In this document: piece by piece, positions 33,867 through 43,665 of the stretch
Layout of the letters: the number at the start of each line of letters is the position of its first letter
How positions within the stretch are numbered: position 1 is the first letter of the stretch
Assembly (NCBI GenBank): GCA_003212795.1
Contig: QCOV01000003.1
Span: 75,001 to 139,000, forward strand
Origin: OCS116 cluster bacterium AG-435-F03
GTDB lineage: Bacteria > Pseudomonadota > Alphaproteobacteria > MED-G09
Reading direction: 5' to 3'
DNA length: 64,000 bases
Notes under the pieces: model-generated
What the model was told of the DNA's origin: nothing
The model's database searches: none
What the model saw: the letters and a program-made list of their open reading frames with translations, nothing else
Made by a program: the position numbers and the translations under genes

Positions 33867-36335
33867 TTACCATTTAACTCCAGCCTCAATACCATAAGAC
33901 ATTGGTGGACCATATAATGTAAAGTTCCAAAGACCGGCAACGTTGTTAGATCCGTCTCTGTACATTTCATCATTTAAGTTCTGTCCCCACAATTTAACAT
34001 AATATTGATCGGCAGCATCTCTCCAAGTTACATTAGCGCTTATAATAGTTCTTTCCTCAAGCTGACTGTAAATCGGATTAGTAGGTTGAGTTTCAGCCTC
34101 ATCTTGGAAATAAGTATTAAGGTTATATGTAACCGAACCCATATCACCTAATTCTTGATCATATGTAAAAGATAAATACCAACTTAGTTCTGGTGAGAAA
34201 GGTAAGCCAAAGCCACTAAAATCAGTTGGATTATCAATACCATCATTTGGTGTTTCATCCCAAACAAAGATATCATATTTATGATCCATAACGGCTACAT
34301 TACCATCAATACGAAGATTATCTGTCGCAAGATAATTAAATTCTAGCTCAAAGCCTTCGTTTGTAGATTTACCAGCATTAACTTTAACAGTTTCCTGATA
34401 AGGTGGAATTGGTAATGGAAGAACCTGATTTCTTTGTAGATCTTCAAATTCAGTATTAAAGATAGCTACATTTAGTCTTAAACGACCATCCATAAAGTCA
34501 CCCTTCATACCAAGTTCAATATTCGTATTGGTTTCTGGATCATAAGGATAAGCACAAGAATATGTTGTTGAGCAAGTTTCAGTATAACCACCTGCCATAA
34601 ACCCTGTTGCCAATGAAGCATAGAACATCACATCTTCATTCATTGTATAATCAACAACAAATCTGTAAGTTGATTCACTCCAATCGTCTTTATTATCAAC
34701 ACAGATTGTTCTTAAATCACATGATAACCAGTCAGTATTATATAGAGCAATATCACTGTCACGAGTATAACCACCTGTACTAATATTATTATTTGGTCTG
34801 CCTAAAGCATTATTACCAAGAGTTCCTGTTTCACGAACAAACTGTTTTTCATCTTCTGTTTCACGAATACCTGCAGAAATTCTCCAAGCTTCATTTATTT
34901 CATAAGTAAAATCAAAGTAATATGCCTTACTTGTTCTGTTTTGATGAGTAGCAGTAGATGAATAATCAGTATGAATCCATCCTGGTACACCAAGGAACCA
35001 TTGAAGACCAACAGCAGCATAAGCAGCAAAGTTTAGATTGTCCTCAGCATAACTCACACCTGCTGTAAAATTAAATGGACCATCAAATTCACTTGTTAAA
35101 CGAAACTCTTGTTGCATTTGGTCTCTCTCGGTATTTCTAGAAGCATCATATAAACTTGCAAAAGCTTCACCAGTATAAGTACTAGCATTCCTCTCTTCAT
35201 GATTTCTATAACCCGTTATTGACTTTAATGTGTAGTTATCGCCAATAGCAAAAGTTTGGTTAAAGTAAATACCTTTACTATCCATTCTGTGGCCCTTACA
35301 AATCGAAATTACAGAATTACAATGATAGCTTTCTCCAGTGGCATATGGATTGCTCCATTTCTCTCCACCCCAATTAGGTGAAGGAGTATGGATTCCAGGA
35401 AAACCTAATAAACAAAAAAGTTGGCCACCAGGACAATCAGTTTCATTAACTGTAGGAGGTGAACCAGAGTCATCTTTACTAATTTCAAAAATTAGATGAC
35501 CAGAATAACTTGCATTTGGTTCAAATAGTAATTTAACTTTAGCAGCTAAAACATCTTTACCACCAAGATCTCCGCCATCACCAACATTTGATAAGCTTGT
35601 TCCATCATCAGGCCAAGCTGCGGCTGGATTAAGAACAATTGGTCCAGGAAAATCACCAGCTGGTTTAGAGTTAGTATAAAAACCTTGGCTCTTATCCCAA
35701 ATAGCTGCAACTCTCATTGCAATCTTTCCTTCAACAATTGGCGCATTAAGAGCAAGTTTAAATTTATTTATACTTCCTTCATTCCAATCGTATTGACCTG
35801 CCATAGCACTAAACTCACCTGACCATTCGTCAAGTACAGGCTTTTTTGTTGTCACTGAAATCACACCACCAGTAGCATTCTTTCCGAAGAGAGTTCCTTG
35901 CGGACCTCTATAAACCTCGATTTGTTCAATATCAAACATTTCAATAAACTGGGATTGCACATGATTTAATCCAAAGTCATCAACCAAAAAAGCAACTGAG
36001 GGGTCTTCTGTAACTAGAATAGAAATACTTCCTGTACCTCTAATTCCACCTGCAACAGCATTAAATGCAGGTTGCAAAGTTAAGGTTACATTAGGTACCA
36101 AACTAGCAATTGCTCTTGGATCATTTGCATTTTGATTAGCAAAAGCCTGTTCAGTAATAGCTGAAACAGCTATCGCGGCATCTTGCTGGCCAATATCACG
36201 CTTAGTTCCCGTAACAATAATTTCCTCTATTTCTAACCTACTACTTGGCCCTTCTTCTTGAGCATAAGATGTGTTGATTAAAAATAATGAGAAAGCAATA
36301 GCTATCGTTAAGTTTATTCTAGTAATTATTTTCAT
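33867..36335 (-). CDS. TonB-dependent outer membrane receptor (second of tandem pair)
   Basis: The 822-residue receptor has a signal peptide (cleavage after SYA, residue 25), the start EEIIVTGTKRDIGQQD of the plug, the plug motif GIRGTGSISI and VEVYRGPQG-type IEVYRGPQGTLFGKNATGGV (about 139-158), and a 22-strand barrel ending GIEAGVKW with terminal aromatic. Such receptors import iron complexes, cobalamin or carbohydrates using TonB energy. It follows a paralogous receptor gene by 24 bases, and the two share the plug almost residue for residue, so this is a tandem duplication. The ligand is not readable. Confidence 0.93.
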   Translation of the reverse strand: MKIITRINLTIAIAFSLFLINTSYAQEEGPSSRLEIEEIIVTGTKRDIGQQDAAIAVSAITEQAFANQNANDPRAIASLVPNVTLTLQPAFNAVAGGIRGTGSISILVTEDPSVAFLVDDFGLNHVQSQFIEMFDIEQIEVYRGPQGTLFGKNATGGVISVTTKKPVLDEWSGEFSAMAGQYDWNEGSINKFKLALNAPIVEGKIAMRVAAIWDKSQGFYTNSKPAGDFPGPIVLNPAAAWPDDGTSLSNVGDGGDLGGKDVLAAKVKLLFEPNASYSGHLIFEISKDDSGSPPTVNETDCPGGQLFCLLGFPGIHTPSPNWGGEKWSNPYATGESYHCNSVISICKGHRMDSKGIYFNQTFAIGDNYTLKSITGYRNHEERNASTYTGEAFASLYDASRNTERDQMQQEFRLTSEFDGPFNFTAGVSYAEDNLNFAAYAAVGLQWFLGVPGWIHTDYSSTATHQNRTSKAYYFDFTYEINEAWRISAGIRETEDEKQFVRETGTLGNNALGRPNNNISTGGYTRDSDIALYNTDWLSCDLRTICVDNKDDWSESTYRFVVDYTMNEDVMFYASLATGFMAGGYTETCSTTYSCAYPYDPETNTNIELGMKGDFMDGRLRLNVAIFNTEFEDLQRNQVLPLPIPPYQETVKVNAGKSTNEGFELEFNYLATDNLRIDGNVAVMDHKYDIFVWDETPNDGIDNPTDFSGFGLPFSPELSWYLSFTYDQELGDMGSVTYNLNTYFQDEAETQPTNPIYSQLEERTIISANVTWRDAADQYYVKLWGQNLNDEMYRDGSNNVAGLWNFTLYGPPMSYGIEAGVKW

Positions 36336-36359
36336 TTTAATTCCCCTTAATTACATATT

Positions 36360-38900
36360 TTAATAATTGAATTTAGCTCTAACACCAATAGATCTAGGAG
36401 CTCCATATCTAGCAAAGTTCCAAAGTGTAGCAACTGGGTTAGCAGATACTCTGAATACTTCATCAGTAAGGTTTTTACCCCAAAGTGTAAGTGCCATATT
36501 TTCATTAACTTCCCAAGTTACAAAACCATTAACAAGCGTTCTTTCTTCAGCTTGTGTATTACGCTTTTGTAAAATAACTGGATTGTCAGCTGTTCCACCG
36601 GCTGCATTAGCAGGTAGTGGGCTTAATTCAAATTCATCACGATGATGGAAACCTAAATTATATATAAGTGAACCACCTGAAGCTAAATCCTGGAAGTATG
36701 TCACAGATAAACCAGCTGTTAATTCTGGAGAAAATGGAACATTAAGACTTGAAAGATCAGGATTAATTGTAACACCAGAAGGTGCGCCAGCTGTTAATGT
36801 ACCAGCATCCAGACCAGGAGAATATTCGTCATATTCATGATCAAGTATACCTAAGAAACCATCAAAACGTAGGTTGTCTGTTGGAACATAAGTAGCTTCA
36901 ATTTCAAAACCAGTTGCTGTTGATTCACCTTCGTTAACAGCAGCAGTTTCCTGGAATTGTGTATCACCAACTAAACGAACTTTCACTGAGTCTCTTTGAA
37001 GACTTTCATACTCTGTTTGGAAAACAGCAGCATTCAATCTCAATCTACCTTCCATTAAATCAGCTTTCAAGCCAAGTTCAATGTTAGTATTTTCCTCATC
37101 GTTATAAGGCTGACAAGTAAATGTTGATCCACATGTTTCTGTAAAACCACCTGCAACATAACCCGTTGCAATACTTCCGTATATTAGCGTGTTTTCATTC
37201 AATGCATAATCTAGAACAACTCTCCAAGTGTCTGCTTCAAAATCTTTACTATCATCAATAGCAACACCGAAGTCTTCTTTGTTTAGAGGATTTGTCCAAG
37301 GTCCTAAATATTGATCAGGTGTAAATATAAGAGCAAAGCTAGCTCCATCAGGTGCATATTGACGTCTATAGAAGTCTTTTTCATCTTCTGTGTGTCTAGC
37401 ACCAACTGTTAATTTTAATTGATCACTAATGTCATAACTAGCATCAATGTAAACAGCTTTACTTGTTCTATCCTGACCAGATGCCTGAATTTCAGCAACA
37501 TTTGCAAATTGTAATGCTCCTGAAGTACCGGCCGGTGAAATTAAGTCAACAAAACCTAAATTACCATAAACAAGAAACTCAACATCATCAGTATAATAAG
37601 CTGCGCCTGCAACAAAATTAAAAGGTCCATCATAATCTGAAGTTATTCTGAATTCTTGTTGGAATTGTTCTCTTCTTGTATTTCTTGCAGCGTCATAAAG
37701 TGATGTAAAAGACTCACCAGTATATGTACTATTTAATATTTCATCTTGATCTCTTTGACCTGTGATAGATTTAAGAGTGAAGTTTTCAAAATTAAATGTT
37801 TGAGTTAAGTAAACACCTTCAACTTCAATTTCATGTCCTCTAGCAACACAAGTAAAGGTATTACATGTTCTAGATTCACCTGTGATAAAAGGATTGCCTG
37901 GATAAGGTCCGTCTCTATAACCTGGAAAACCTAATATTGGGAATAAATAAGCTTCCGCGCCACCGCCAGGTGTATCATTTGCCGTAGCAGGTGCATCACC
38001 TTGATCATCAAGTAATTCATAAGTTAAATCTGCTCTGTAGAAATCATTAGGCTGATAAAGCACTTTAAATTTAGCAGCAAGAACATCCTTACCACCAATT
38101 TTACCACCATCACCTACTGATGTATAAGTGCCATCTGCATTTTTAGTAGTGCCTTTATCATTAATTTGTCCACCCTCAGAATATAAAGCTAATGCTCCAG
38201 GACCACCAATTGCGAGTATATTCCCAGATGGCTTACTATTAGTCCAATAGCCTTCTTCTTCATCTTGAATAACAGATATACGTACAGCTAATTTGTCTCC
38301 AATGGGGAAATTAATTGCTGCATTTATTTTTTCGATTGATGCATCATTTGAAGCATACTGACCATAAGTTGCTTCAACATCAAAGGTAGTTTCACCAAGA
38401 ACAGGTTTCTTTGTTGTGAAAGCAATCGCACCACCAGTTGTATTCTTACCGAATAATGTTCCTTGGGGACCACGGTAAATCTCAACCTGCTCCATATCGA
38501 ACATTTCGATAGCTTGAGCTTGCACATGGTTAAACGCAAAATCATCAACCACAATACCAACAGATGGGTCTTTAGTTACAAGAATTGAAATAAAACCTGT
38601 ACCACGCATACCACCTGCAATAGCATTAAAACCATTTTGAGGAGTTAAAGTAACATTAGGCGCAAGTTGTCCAAGGGCAAAAACATCATTTCTAAATGTA
38701 TTTTCAAGTTGCTGTTCTGTAATTGTTGATACAGCTATAGGAACATCCTGCTGAGAAATATCTCTTTTCGTTCCTGTCACAATAATTTCTTCAATACCAA
38801 GACGACCATCTGAGACAGTTTCATCTTGAGCGAATGCATTAAAGTTTAATCCTAATGTAAATATAAATGAAATAATTGTTAAAAATCTGATTGAAAGCAT
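36360..38900 (-). CDS. TonB-dependent outer membrane receptor (first of tandem pair)
   Basis: The 846-residue receptor has a signal peptide (cleavage after AFA, about residue 24), EEIIVTGTKRDISQQDVPIA, GGMRGTGFISILVTKDPSVG, the plug motif VEIYRGPQGTLFGKNTTGGA, and a barrel ending GVRAKFNY. The ATG at 38900 follows GGGGAGG. It is the promoter-proximal gene of the pair. The barrel loops differ from the downstream paralogue more than the plug does, which suggests different ligands. Upstream lies a long intergenic region with direct repeats and a partial Fur-like half-site (TGAGAATC). Confidence 0.93.
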   Translation of the reverse strand: MLSIRFLTIISFIFTLGLNFNAFAQDETVSDGRLGIEEIIVTGTKRDISQQDVPIAVSTITEQQLENTFRNDVFALGQLAPNVTLTPQNGFNAIAGGMRGTGFISILVTKDPSVGIVVDDFAFNHVQAQAIEMFDMEQVEIYRGPQGTLFGKNTTGGAIAFTTKKPVLGETTFDVEATYGQYASNDASIEKINAAINFPIGDKLAVRISVIQDEEEGYWTNSKPSGNILAIGGPGALALYSEGGQINDKGTTKNADGTYTSVGDGGKIGGKDVLAAKFKVLYQPNDFYRADLTYELLDDQGDAPATANDTPGGGAEAYLFPILGFPGYRDGPYPGNPFITGESRTCNTFTCVARGHEIEVEGVYLTQTFNFENFTLKSITGQRDQDEILNSTYTGESFTSLYDAARNTRREQFQQEFRITSDYDGPFNFVAGAAYYTDDVEFLVYGNLGFVDLISPAGTSGALQFANVAEIQASGQDRTSKAVYIDASYDISDQLKLTVGARHTEDEKDFYRRQYAPDGASFALIFTPDQYLGPWTNPLNKEDFGVAIDDSKDFEADTWRVVLDYALNENTLIYGSIATGYVAGGFTETCGSTFTCQPYNDEENTNIELGLKADLMEGRLRLNAAVFQTEYESLQRDSVKVRLVGDTQFQETAAVNEGESTATGFEIEATYVPTDNLRFDGFLGILDHEYDEYSPGLDAGTLTAGAPSGVTINPDLSSLNVPFSPELTAGLSVTYFQDLASGGSLIYNLGFHHRDEFELSPLPANAAGGTADNPVILQKRNTQAEERTLVNGFVTWEVNENMALTLWGKNLTDEVFRVSANPVATLWNFARYGAPRSIGVRAKFNY

Positions 38901-39162
38901 AATGTAATCCTCCCCACAAAGTGATTGATTGCTTCAAGTAGTGAACTCAATTTAATTAAAGTGATTCTCATATATTAAGAGGCTAATTTCAACTTTTATT
39001 TTTCGAAATTATTGAATTACCATATTTAGAGTAGAAATTATCGAAATAACAATATATAGGGGTTTTTTATTACAGAAAATGCGTTAAAAAGCCCTAAAAA
39101 TGGGATTTACTAGATAGTTTTTTAAACATATTATCTTATAGTTAATTTTAATAGGATTTGAA
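38901..39162. other. Intergenic region with direct repeats (TonB receptor / yaaA)
   Basis: This 262-base gap holds two near-identical direct repeats: GAAATTATTGAATTAC (39005-39020) and GAAATTATCGAAATAAC (39034-39050), 29 bases apart start to start. They may be operator sites. A TGAGAATC half-site on the minus strand (complement of GATTCTCA at about 38963-38970) resembles half of the Fur box at 47582, but its second half is poor. I see no gene. Confidence 0.45.
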
Positions 39163-39936
39163 ATGATTATAGTTCTTTCTCCAGCAAAAACCTTAGATTA
39201 CTCTTCTTCGGAAAATATAAGTGATTTCTCATCACCGGAATTTCTCAATAAATCAAAAAATTTAATTAATGAGTTGAAAAAAAAGAATGCTAAAGAGATT
39301 TCTAGCTTAATGAAATTAAGTGAAAAACTTACATCATTAAATCTTGAAAGATATCAAAACTGGAAAGCACAAAAAAAACCCTCAGATAATGCAAAACAAT
39401 CAATTTATGTTTTTAAGGGCGATGTTTATCAAGGATTAGATGTTGATAGTTTTGCACAAAAAGATATTAGCTTTGCTCAAAAACACCTAAGAATTTTATC
39501 TGGCTTATATGGCATCCTTAAACCATTAGATATTATTGAGCCATATAGATTAGAAATGGGAACTAAATTACAAACTAAAAATGGATCTGATTTATATGAT
39601 TTTTGGGGGAAAGATATTTCAAAAAAAATTGAAAAAGAACTTAATGATATGAACTCCAATTTATTAATCAATTTAGCATCTAATGAATATTATGACTCAG
39701 TTCAGTCTTTATCGAATAATATTAATGTTGTTTCCCCTGTTTTTAAAGATAAAGGGAAAGATGGAAAGTTTAAAATAATTAGCTTTTATGCAAAAAAAGC
39801 TAGAGGTTACATGGCATCTTGGTTGGTCAAAAATAAAATTAAAAAAGAGCAGGATATCCATTCATTTTCTGAAGAAGGATACAGTTTTTCAATTGAGGAA
39901 TCTAGTAATGGCGTCCCTGTTTTTTTAAGGGGTTAA
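39163..39936 (+). CDS. yaaA: YaaA/DUF328 (UPF0246) family protein
   Basis: The 257-residue protein begins MIIVLSPAKTLDYSS, the YaaA signature. It also has AIYVFKGDVYQGLD-type IYVFKGDVYQGLDVDSFAQK (about 81-100), LRILSGLYGILKPLDIIEPY RLEMG, and the C-terminal KIISFYAKKARGYMASWLVK. In E. coli YaaA lowers free iron during peroxide stress. Length matches the family. It stands alone on the plus strand, 262 bases from the divergent TonB receptor. Confidence 0.95.
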   Translation: MIIVLSPAKTLDYSSSENISDFSSPEFLNKSKNLINELKKKNAKEISSLMKLSEKLTSLNLERYQNWKAQKKPSDNAKQSIYVFKGDVYQGLDVDSFAQKDISFAQKHLRILSGLYGILKPLDIIEPYRLEMGTKLQTKNGSDLYDFWGKDISKKIEKELNDMNSNLLINLASNEYYDSVQSLSNNINVVSPVFKDKGKDGKFKIISFYAKKARGYMASWLVKNKIKKEQDIHSFSEEGYSFSIEESSNGVPVFLRG

Positions 39937-39987
39937 TTTTTTATTGAGATCATATCTTTGTTGATTTATAAAGGCTTATTCAAATAT

Positions 39988-40063
39988 GGGGCCATAGCTC
40001 AGTTGGGAGAGCGCCTGCTTTGCAAGCAGGAGGTCGTCGGTTCGATCCCGTCTGGCTCCACCA
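39988..40063 (+). tRNA. tRNA-Ala (anticodon TGC)
   Basis: A full cloverleaf of 76 bases including encoded CCA. The acceptor stem GGGGCCA pairs with TGGCTCC (one G-T). The D arm is AGCTCAGTTGGGAGAGC. The anticodon stem CCTGC/GCAGG holds loop TTTGCAA with TGC at its centre. The T arm GTCGGTTCGATCCCGTC type is present. It is not inside an rRNA operon here; it lies alone between yaaA and hemB. Confidence 0.97.
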
Positions 40064-40144
40064 TTAATTTCTAAAAATAAATGATAACCATAATGATTAA
40101 GCCTTAAACTTGACTTAATTGATATAAAACTAGATTAAAGAATA

Positions 40145-41140
40145 ATGAAAATAGAAAGATCATATCCAGATACAAGGATGCGTAGAATTAGGAAAAGTTC
40201 TGCCTTGAGAGAAATGCTTGCGGAAACAACATTATCAAAAGCAGATCTTATACAACCTATATTTATAAAAGAAGATTTGAAAGGTAGAGAAGCCATTAAA
40301 TCAATGCCTGGAATAAATCGTTTAGGTCTTGATATTTTGAATGACGAAATAAAGAAAATTATAGATTTAGGTATAAAATCAGTAGCAGTTTTTCCAGTCA
40401 TTAATGAAGAAAAAAAAGATGAAATAGGCTCACAAGCAACAATCGAAAATAATTTTATTTGCGAGGCTATATCTGCAATAAAAAAAAACTATCCTGATTT
40501 GGTGGTTATAGCAGATGTAGCATTAGATCCTTACACTGATCATGGGCATGATGGATTACTAAATGAAACTGGTGATGTGGATAATGATTTAACACTTCCA
40601 GCTTTAAGAGAGCAGGCACTTGTTTTAGCTAAGGCAGGAACAGATATAATTGCTCCCTCAGATATGATGGATGGAAGAATTAAAATAATTAGAGATGCAC
40701 TAGAACAAAATGATTTTATAAATACACTTATACTTGCTTATTCAGCAAAGTTTAGTTCAAAATTTTATGGGCCTTTTAAAGATGCAGTAGAATCAGCAAA
40801 ATTTTTTGGTAACAAAACTAAAGATACATATCAAATGCCCGTCCAGAATATAAATGAAGCATTGCATGAAGTAGCTTTGGATATTCAAGAGGGAGCTGAC
40901 ATTGTAATGGTTAAACCTGGTATGCCTTATTTAGATGTAATTAAAGCTGTTAAAGACGAATTTAAGGTTCCAACTTTTGCTTATCAAGTAAGTGGTGAAT
41001 ACTCCATGCTAAAAAATGCTGTGGAAACTGGACTCTTAAGTGATGATGTTATTAAAGAGTCCCTCTTATCTTTCAAAAGAGCAGGAGCAGATTGTATCTT
41101 AACCTACTTTGCTTCAGAAATTGCTAAAGACTTATCCTAA
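40145..41140 (+). CDS. hemB: Delta-aminolevulinic acid dehydratase (porphobilinogen synthase)
   Basis: HemB condenses two 5-aminolevulinate molecules to porphobilinogen in heme synthesis. The 331-residue protein has both active-site lysines, in AYSAKFSSKFYGPF (about 199-212) and ADIVMVKPGMPYLD (about 249-262). The metal region reads DVALDPYTDHGHDGLL (about 122-137) and lacks the cysteines of zinc enzymes, so this is the magnesium/potassium type found in alphaproteobacteria. The convergent methyltransferase stop is one base away. Confidence 0.97.
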   Translation: MKIERSYPDTRMRRIRKSSALREMLAETTLSKADLIQPIFIKEDLKGREAIKSMPGINRLGLDILNDEIKKIIDLGIKSVAVFPVINEEKKDEIGSQATIENNFICEAISAIKKNYPDLVVIADVALDPYTDHGHDGLLNETGDVDNDLTLPALREQALVLAKAGTDIIAPSDMMDGRIKIIRDALEQNDFINTLILAYSAKFSSKFYGPFKDAVESAKFFGNKTKDTYQMPVQNINEALHEVALDIQEGADIVMVKPGMPYLDVIKAVKDEFKVPTFAYQVSGEYSMLKNAVETGLLSDDVIKESLLSFKRAGADCILTYFASEIAKDLS

Positions 41141-41141
41141 A

Positions 41142-42209
41142 TTAAGCTTTAGCCTCTAAAACAATATTAGACTCAATATCAAGACACCTTCTTTCAATAT
41201 TTTCAAAACCTGCCTCATTGAGAACTGAACGTAACCTTTTCTCTCCGGCTTGGGCACCAAGCTGCAATCCAACTTCTTGTGCTCTTGATGTCGGAACACA
41301 TATTAAAGTTGAAAAAGAATAGTAAAGTCCTGATTGTGAATTCAGATTATCCTTTAATTCATCATTAGCAAATGGTTCAACAAGCATAAAAGTCCCATCA
41401 TCATTAAGTGTGTTTAAAATGGCCTTTGATACTCCTACTGGATCACCCATATCGTGCAAAGCATCAAATATACATGCAAAATCATATCCTTTTTCGGGAA
41501 TATTTTTTGCGTCAGAAACAGCAAATTCAATATTATCTACACCCTCTATCTTTGCCTTTTCTCTTGCTTTAATAATTGATGGTTCATGGAAATCATATCC
41601 ATATATTTTAGATTTAGGAAAGGTTTTTGCCATAAGAAGTGAAGAAGAACCCAAGCCACAACCTATATCAGCAACAGTTGCTCCGGCTTCAAGCTTTTCT
41701 TTTACTCCATCAAGAGATGGTATCCAGTTTTCTAAAAGATTAGTTACATAAATAGGTCTAAAGAATCTATCAGTACCACAGAAACAGCACTCGTGGTGTT
41801 CTTCCCATGGTCTTCCTCTACCAGTTTTAAATACATCTAATGCAACATCGTGAGTAGCATATTGAGCAACGATACCTTGGAATAGCCCTTGCATACATGT
41901 TGGCTCACCTTCATGAGCAAAAATTGCTGCTTGCTCAGGAGTTAAACTAAATTGATCACTATCTTCATGATAAGTGATATAACCCATTGCAGCATTAGCC
42001 GATAACCACTCTAATAAATATCTTTCATCAAGATTTGTTTTTTTTGCAAGAACTTCAGCAGAACATGGACCATGCTCATCAAGAGAAGAATATACTCCTG
42101 CTTGATCGCCAATATATGCAACTAATAGACTCCCTGCAGCTGAAACATTTTCAAAAACTTTACCGGTTAATTCCATTAATTTTTCTTCATTAAGCTCAAC
42201 CTTACTCAT
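41142..42209 (-). CDS. Class I SAM-dependent methyltransferase with N-terminal winged helix
   Basis: The 355-residue protein has a winged-helix dimerisation domain (about 20-100; CSAEVLAKKTNLDERYLLEW) and a Rossmann methyltransferase domain with motif I ATVADIGCGLGSSSLLMAKT (about 177-196), then IYGYDFHEPSIIKARE and DFACIFDALHDMGDP. This layout is that of O-methyltransferase-like proteins of unknown substrate. A CCFCG segment near residue 143 adds three cysteines. The ATG at 42209 has AAGGAG upstream at good spacing and is preferred over the GTG at 42212. Confidence 0.82.
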   Translation of the reverse strand: MSKVELNEEKLMELTGKVFENVSAAGSLLVAYIGDQAGVYSSLDEHGPCSAEVLAKKTNLDERYLLEWLSANAAMGYITYHEDSDQFSLTPEQAAIFAHEGEPTCMQGLFQGIVAQYATHDVALDVFKTGRGRPWEEHHECCFCGTDRFFRPIYVTNLLENWIPSLDGVKEKLEAGATVADIGCGLGSSSLLMAKTFPKSKIYGYDFHEPSIIKAREKAKIEGVDNIEFAVSDAKNIPEKGYDFACIFDALHDMGDPVGVSKAILNTLNDDGTFMLVEPFANDELKDNLNSQSGLYYSFSTLICVPTSRAQEVGLQLGAQAGEKRLRSVLNEAGFENIERRCLDIESNIVLEAKA

Positions 42210-42281
42210 CACTAACTCCTTGTTTATTAATTAAATAATCTATAGAAAAAATTGTTTTGAAGAAATAAAAATGATTATTTT

Positions 42282-43595
42282 TTATGAACTTTTCATCACT
42301 AAAGCCTCGGCAAAAGGCTTTCTTCCAAAATAAAATATTAGAAAAGATATTGGCCCACAAATTAAAAATATTGTGGCCATAGATAAATCTATAGCCATTT
42401 CATTTTTGAAAACCTTATCCGTAAAAAATGCTACCACCATTGGGCCTAATCCGTATCCAGTAATATTTACTGTAAAGACATACAATCCTGATACAACGCC
42501 TCTATACTGATTTGGGGTGATATTTTGAAGCGATGTTGCAAACAAAGCCAGAGGAAGTGTAATAAAAAAACTAGTTATAAAAATACCAATCAAGACAGTG
42601 CTTGAACTTAGACTTAGGAATGTAATGGGACCTATTATAGTTAAAGCAATTGCTGTAACGATACAAACAACGATAGTAGCCGCATTAACATTTAACTTAG
42701 TTAGATATTTTTCGATAACGGGACCTGAAACAACACCCAAAGATCCTGCAAACAAAGCTACTAGGCCATATTGATCTCCAATTCTTGTATGCTCCCATCC
42801 ATGTATTCTATGTAAAAAAGTTGGAACCCAAGATTGTACGCCATATAAAAGAACAATTATAAAAGCTGATCCTATTAAAAGTGGTATATAGGCTCCAATA
42901 TTTTTAATTACATAAGAAAAAACATCTCTAATAGAATCTTTTTCATCTTTATCAGTAACTATTACTTCTTTTCTTACAGGATCTTTCAGGGCAAACATAA
43001 ATAAGCCTAAGATCACTCCAGGTACTGCAATTATAAGAAATATAATTTGCCACGGTTGAACAATAATACTTTCAAATAAAGTTACTGGTTCATTATAAAT
43101 TCTTAGAATCTGAGCTCCAAATAGCAAAGATAGGCCTTGGCCTATATAAGGACCCATTAAGTATATACTCATTGGAAAGCTTCTTTTCTCAATTGGGAAT
43201 AGATCTGAGATAATTGACCATGATGCAGGCGTTAGAGCTGCTTCACCAGCACCTACACCTGATCTTGATATAACTAATTGCCAAGAATTTTTTGAAAGAC
43301 CACAAGCTGCAGTCGCTACACTCCAAATAATTATACCACCTATAAGCACTCGAACGCGGTTTACCTTATCAACAATTCTTCCAAAAGGAATACTAAATAT
43401 TATGTAAGCAAGAACAAAACCCCATCCCTGGATAAATGATATCTCAAAATCAGTAAGGCCCATATCCTCTTTGATTGGAACAACAAGATAGTTAATCATT
43501 TGCCTATCAATAAATGAAATAATATAGGCAAATAAAAGAATAGAAGTAAAAAACCAAGCATAAATTGGTTTTGGCCATGAAGTAGAATTAGTCAA
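42282..43595 (-). CDS. Major facilitator superfamily transporter
   Basis: The roughly 437-residue protein has 12 membrane helices, the loop 2-3 motif PFGRIVDKVNRVRVLIGG (about 72-89), and SFIDRQMINYLV in the first helix, as in spinster-like and organic-anion MFS members. No ATG is available near the N-terminus. I chose the TTG at 43595, which follows GGGG by six bases; another in-frame TTG at 43607 lies inside the T-run of the preceding terminator. Expression may depend on read-through of that terminator. The substrate is unknown. Confidence 0.82.
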   Translation of the reverse strand: MTNSTSWPKPIYAWFFTSILLFAYIISFIDRQMINYLVVPIKEDMGLTDFEISFIQGWGFVLAYIIFSIPFGRIVDKVNRVRVLIGGIIIWSVATAACGLSKNSWQLVISRSGVGAGEAALTPASWSIISDLFPIEKRSFPMSIYLMGPYIGQGLSLLFGAQILRIYNEPVTLFESIIVQPWQIIFLIIAVPGVILGLFMFALKDPVRKEVIVTDKDEKDSIRDVFSYVIKNIGAYIPLLIGSAFIIVLLYGVQSWVPTFLHRIHGWEHTRIGDQYGLVALFAGSLGVVSGPVIEKYLTKLNVNAATIVVCIVTAIALTIIGPITFLSLSSSTVLIGIFITSFFITLPLALFATSLQNITPNQYRGVVSGLYVFTVNITGYGLGPMVVAFFTDKVFKNEMAIDLSMATIFLICGPISFLIFYFGRKPFAEALVMKSS

Positions 43596-43605
43596 TTTTT
43601 TCCCC

Positions 43606-43639
43606 AAAAAAAAACCCTACCAAGATAGTAGGGTTTTTT
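43606..43639 (-). terminator. Strong bidirectional-looking terminator after the secreted-paralogue array
   Basis: CCCTAC-CAAGATA-GTAGGG hairpin at 43615-43633, with nine As at 43606-43614 (Ts on the minus strand) and six Ts at 43634-43639. It lies 26 bases after the last array gene and immediately before the MFS gene start. Confidence 0.9.
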
Positions 43640-43665
43640 ATAAAAGTTAAGTTTCTTTATTTAAT

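Noticed and set aside
38955-38975. Second Fur box upstream of the TonB receptors
   Set aside because: Only one half (TGAGAATC on the minus strand) matches; the other half-site is poor.
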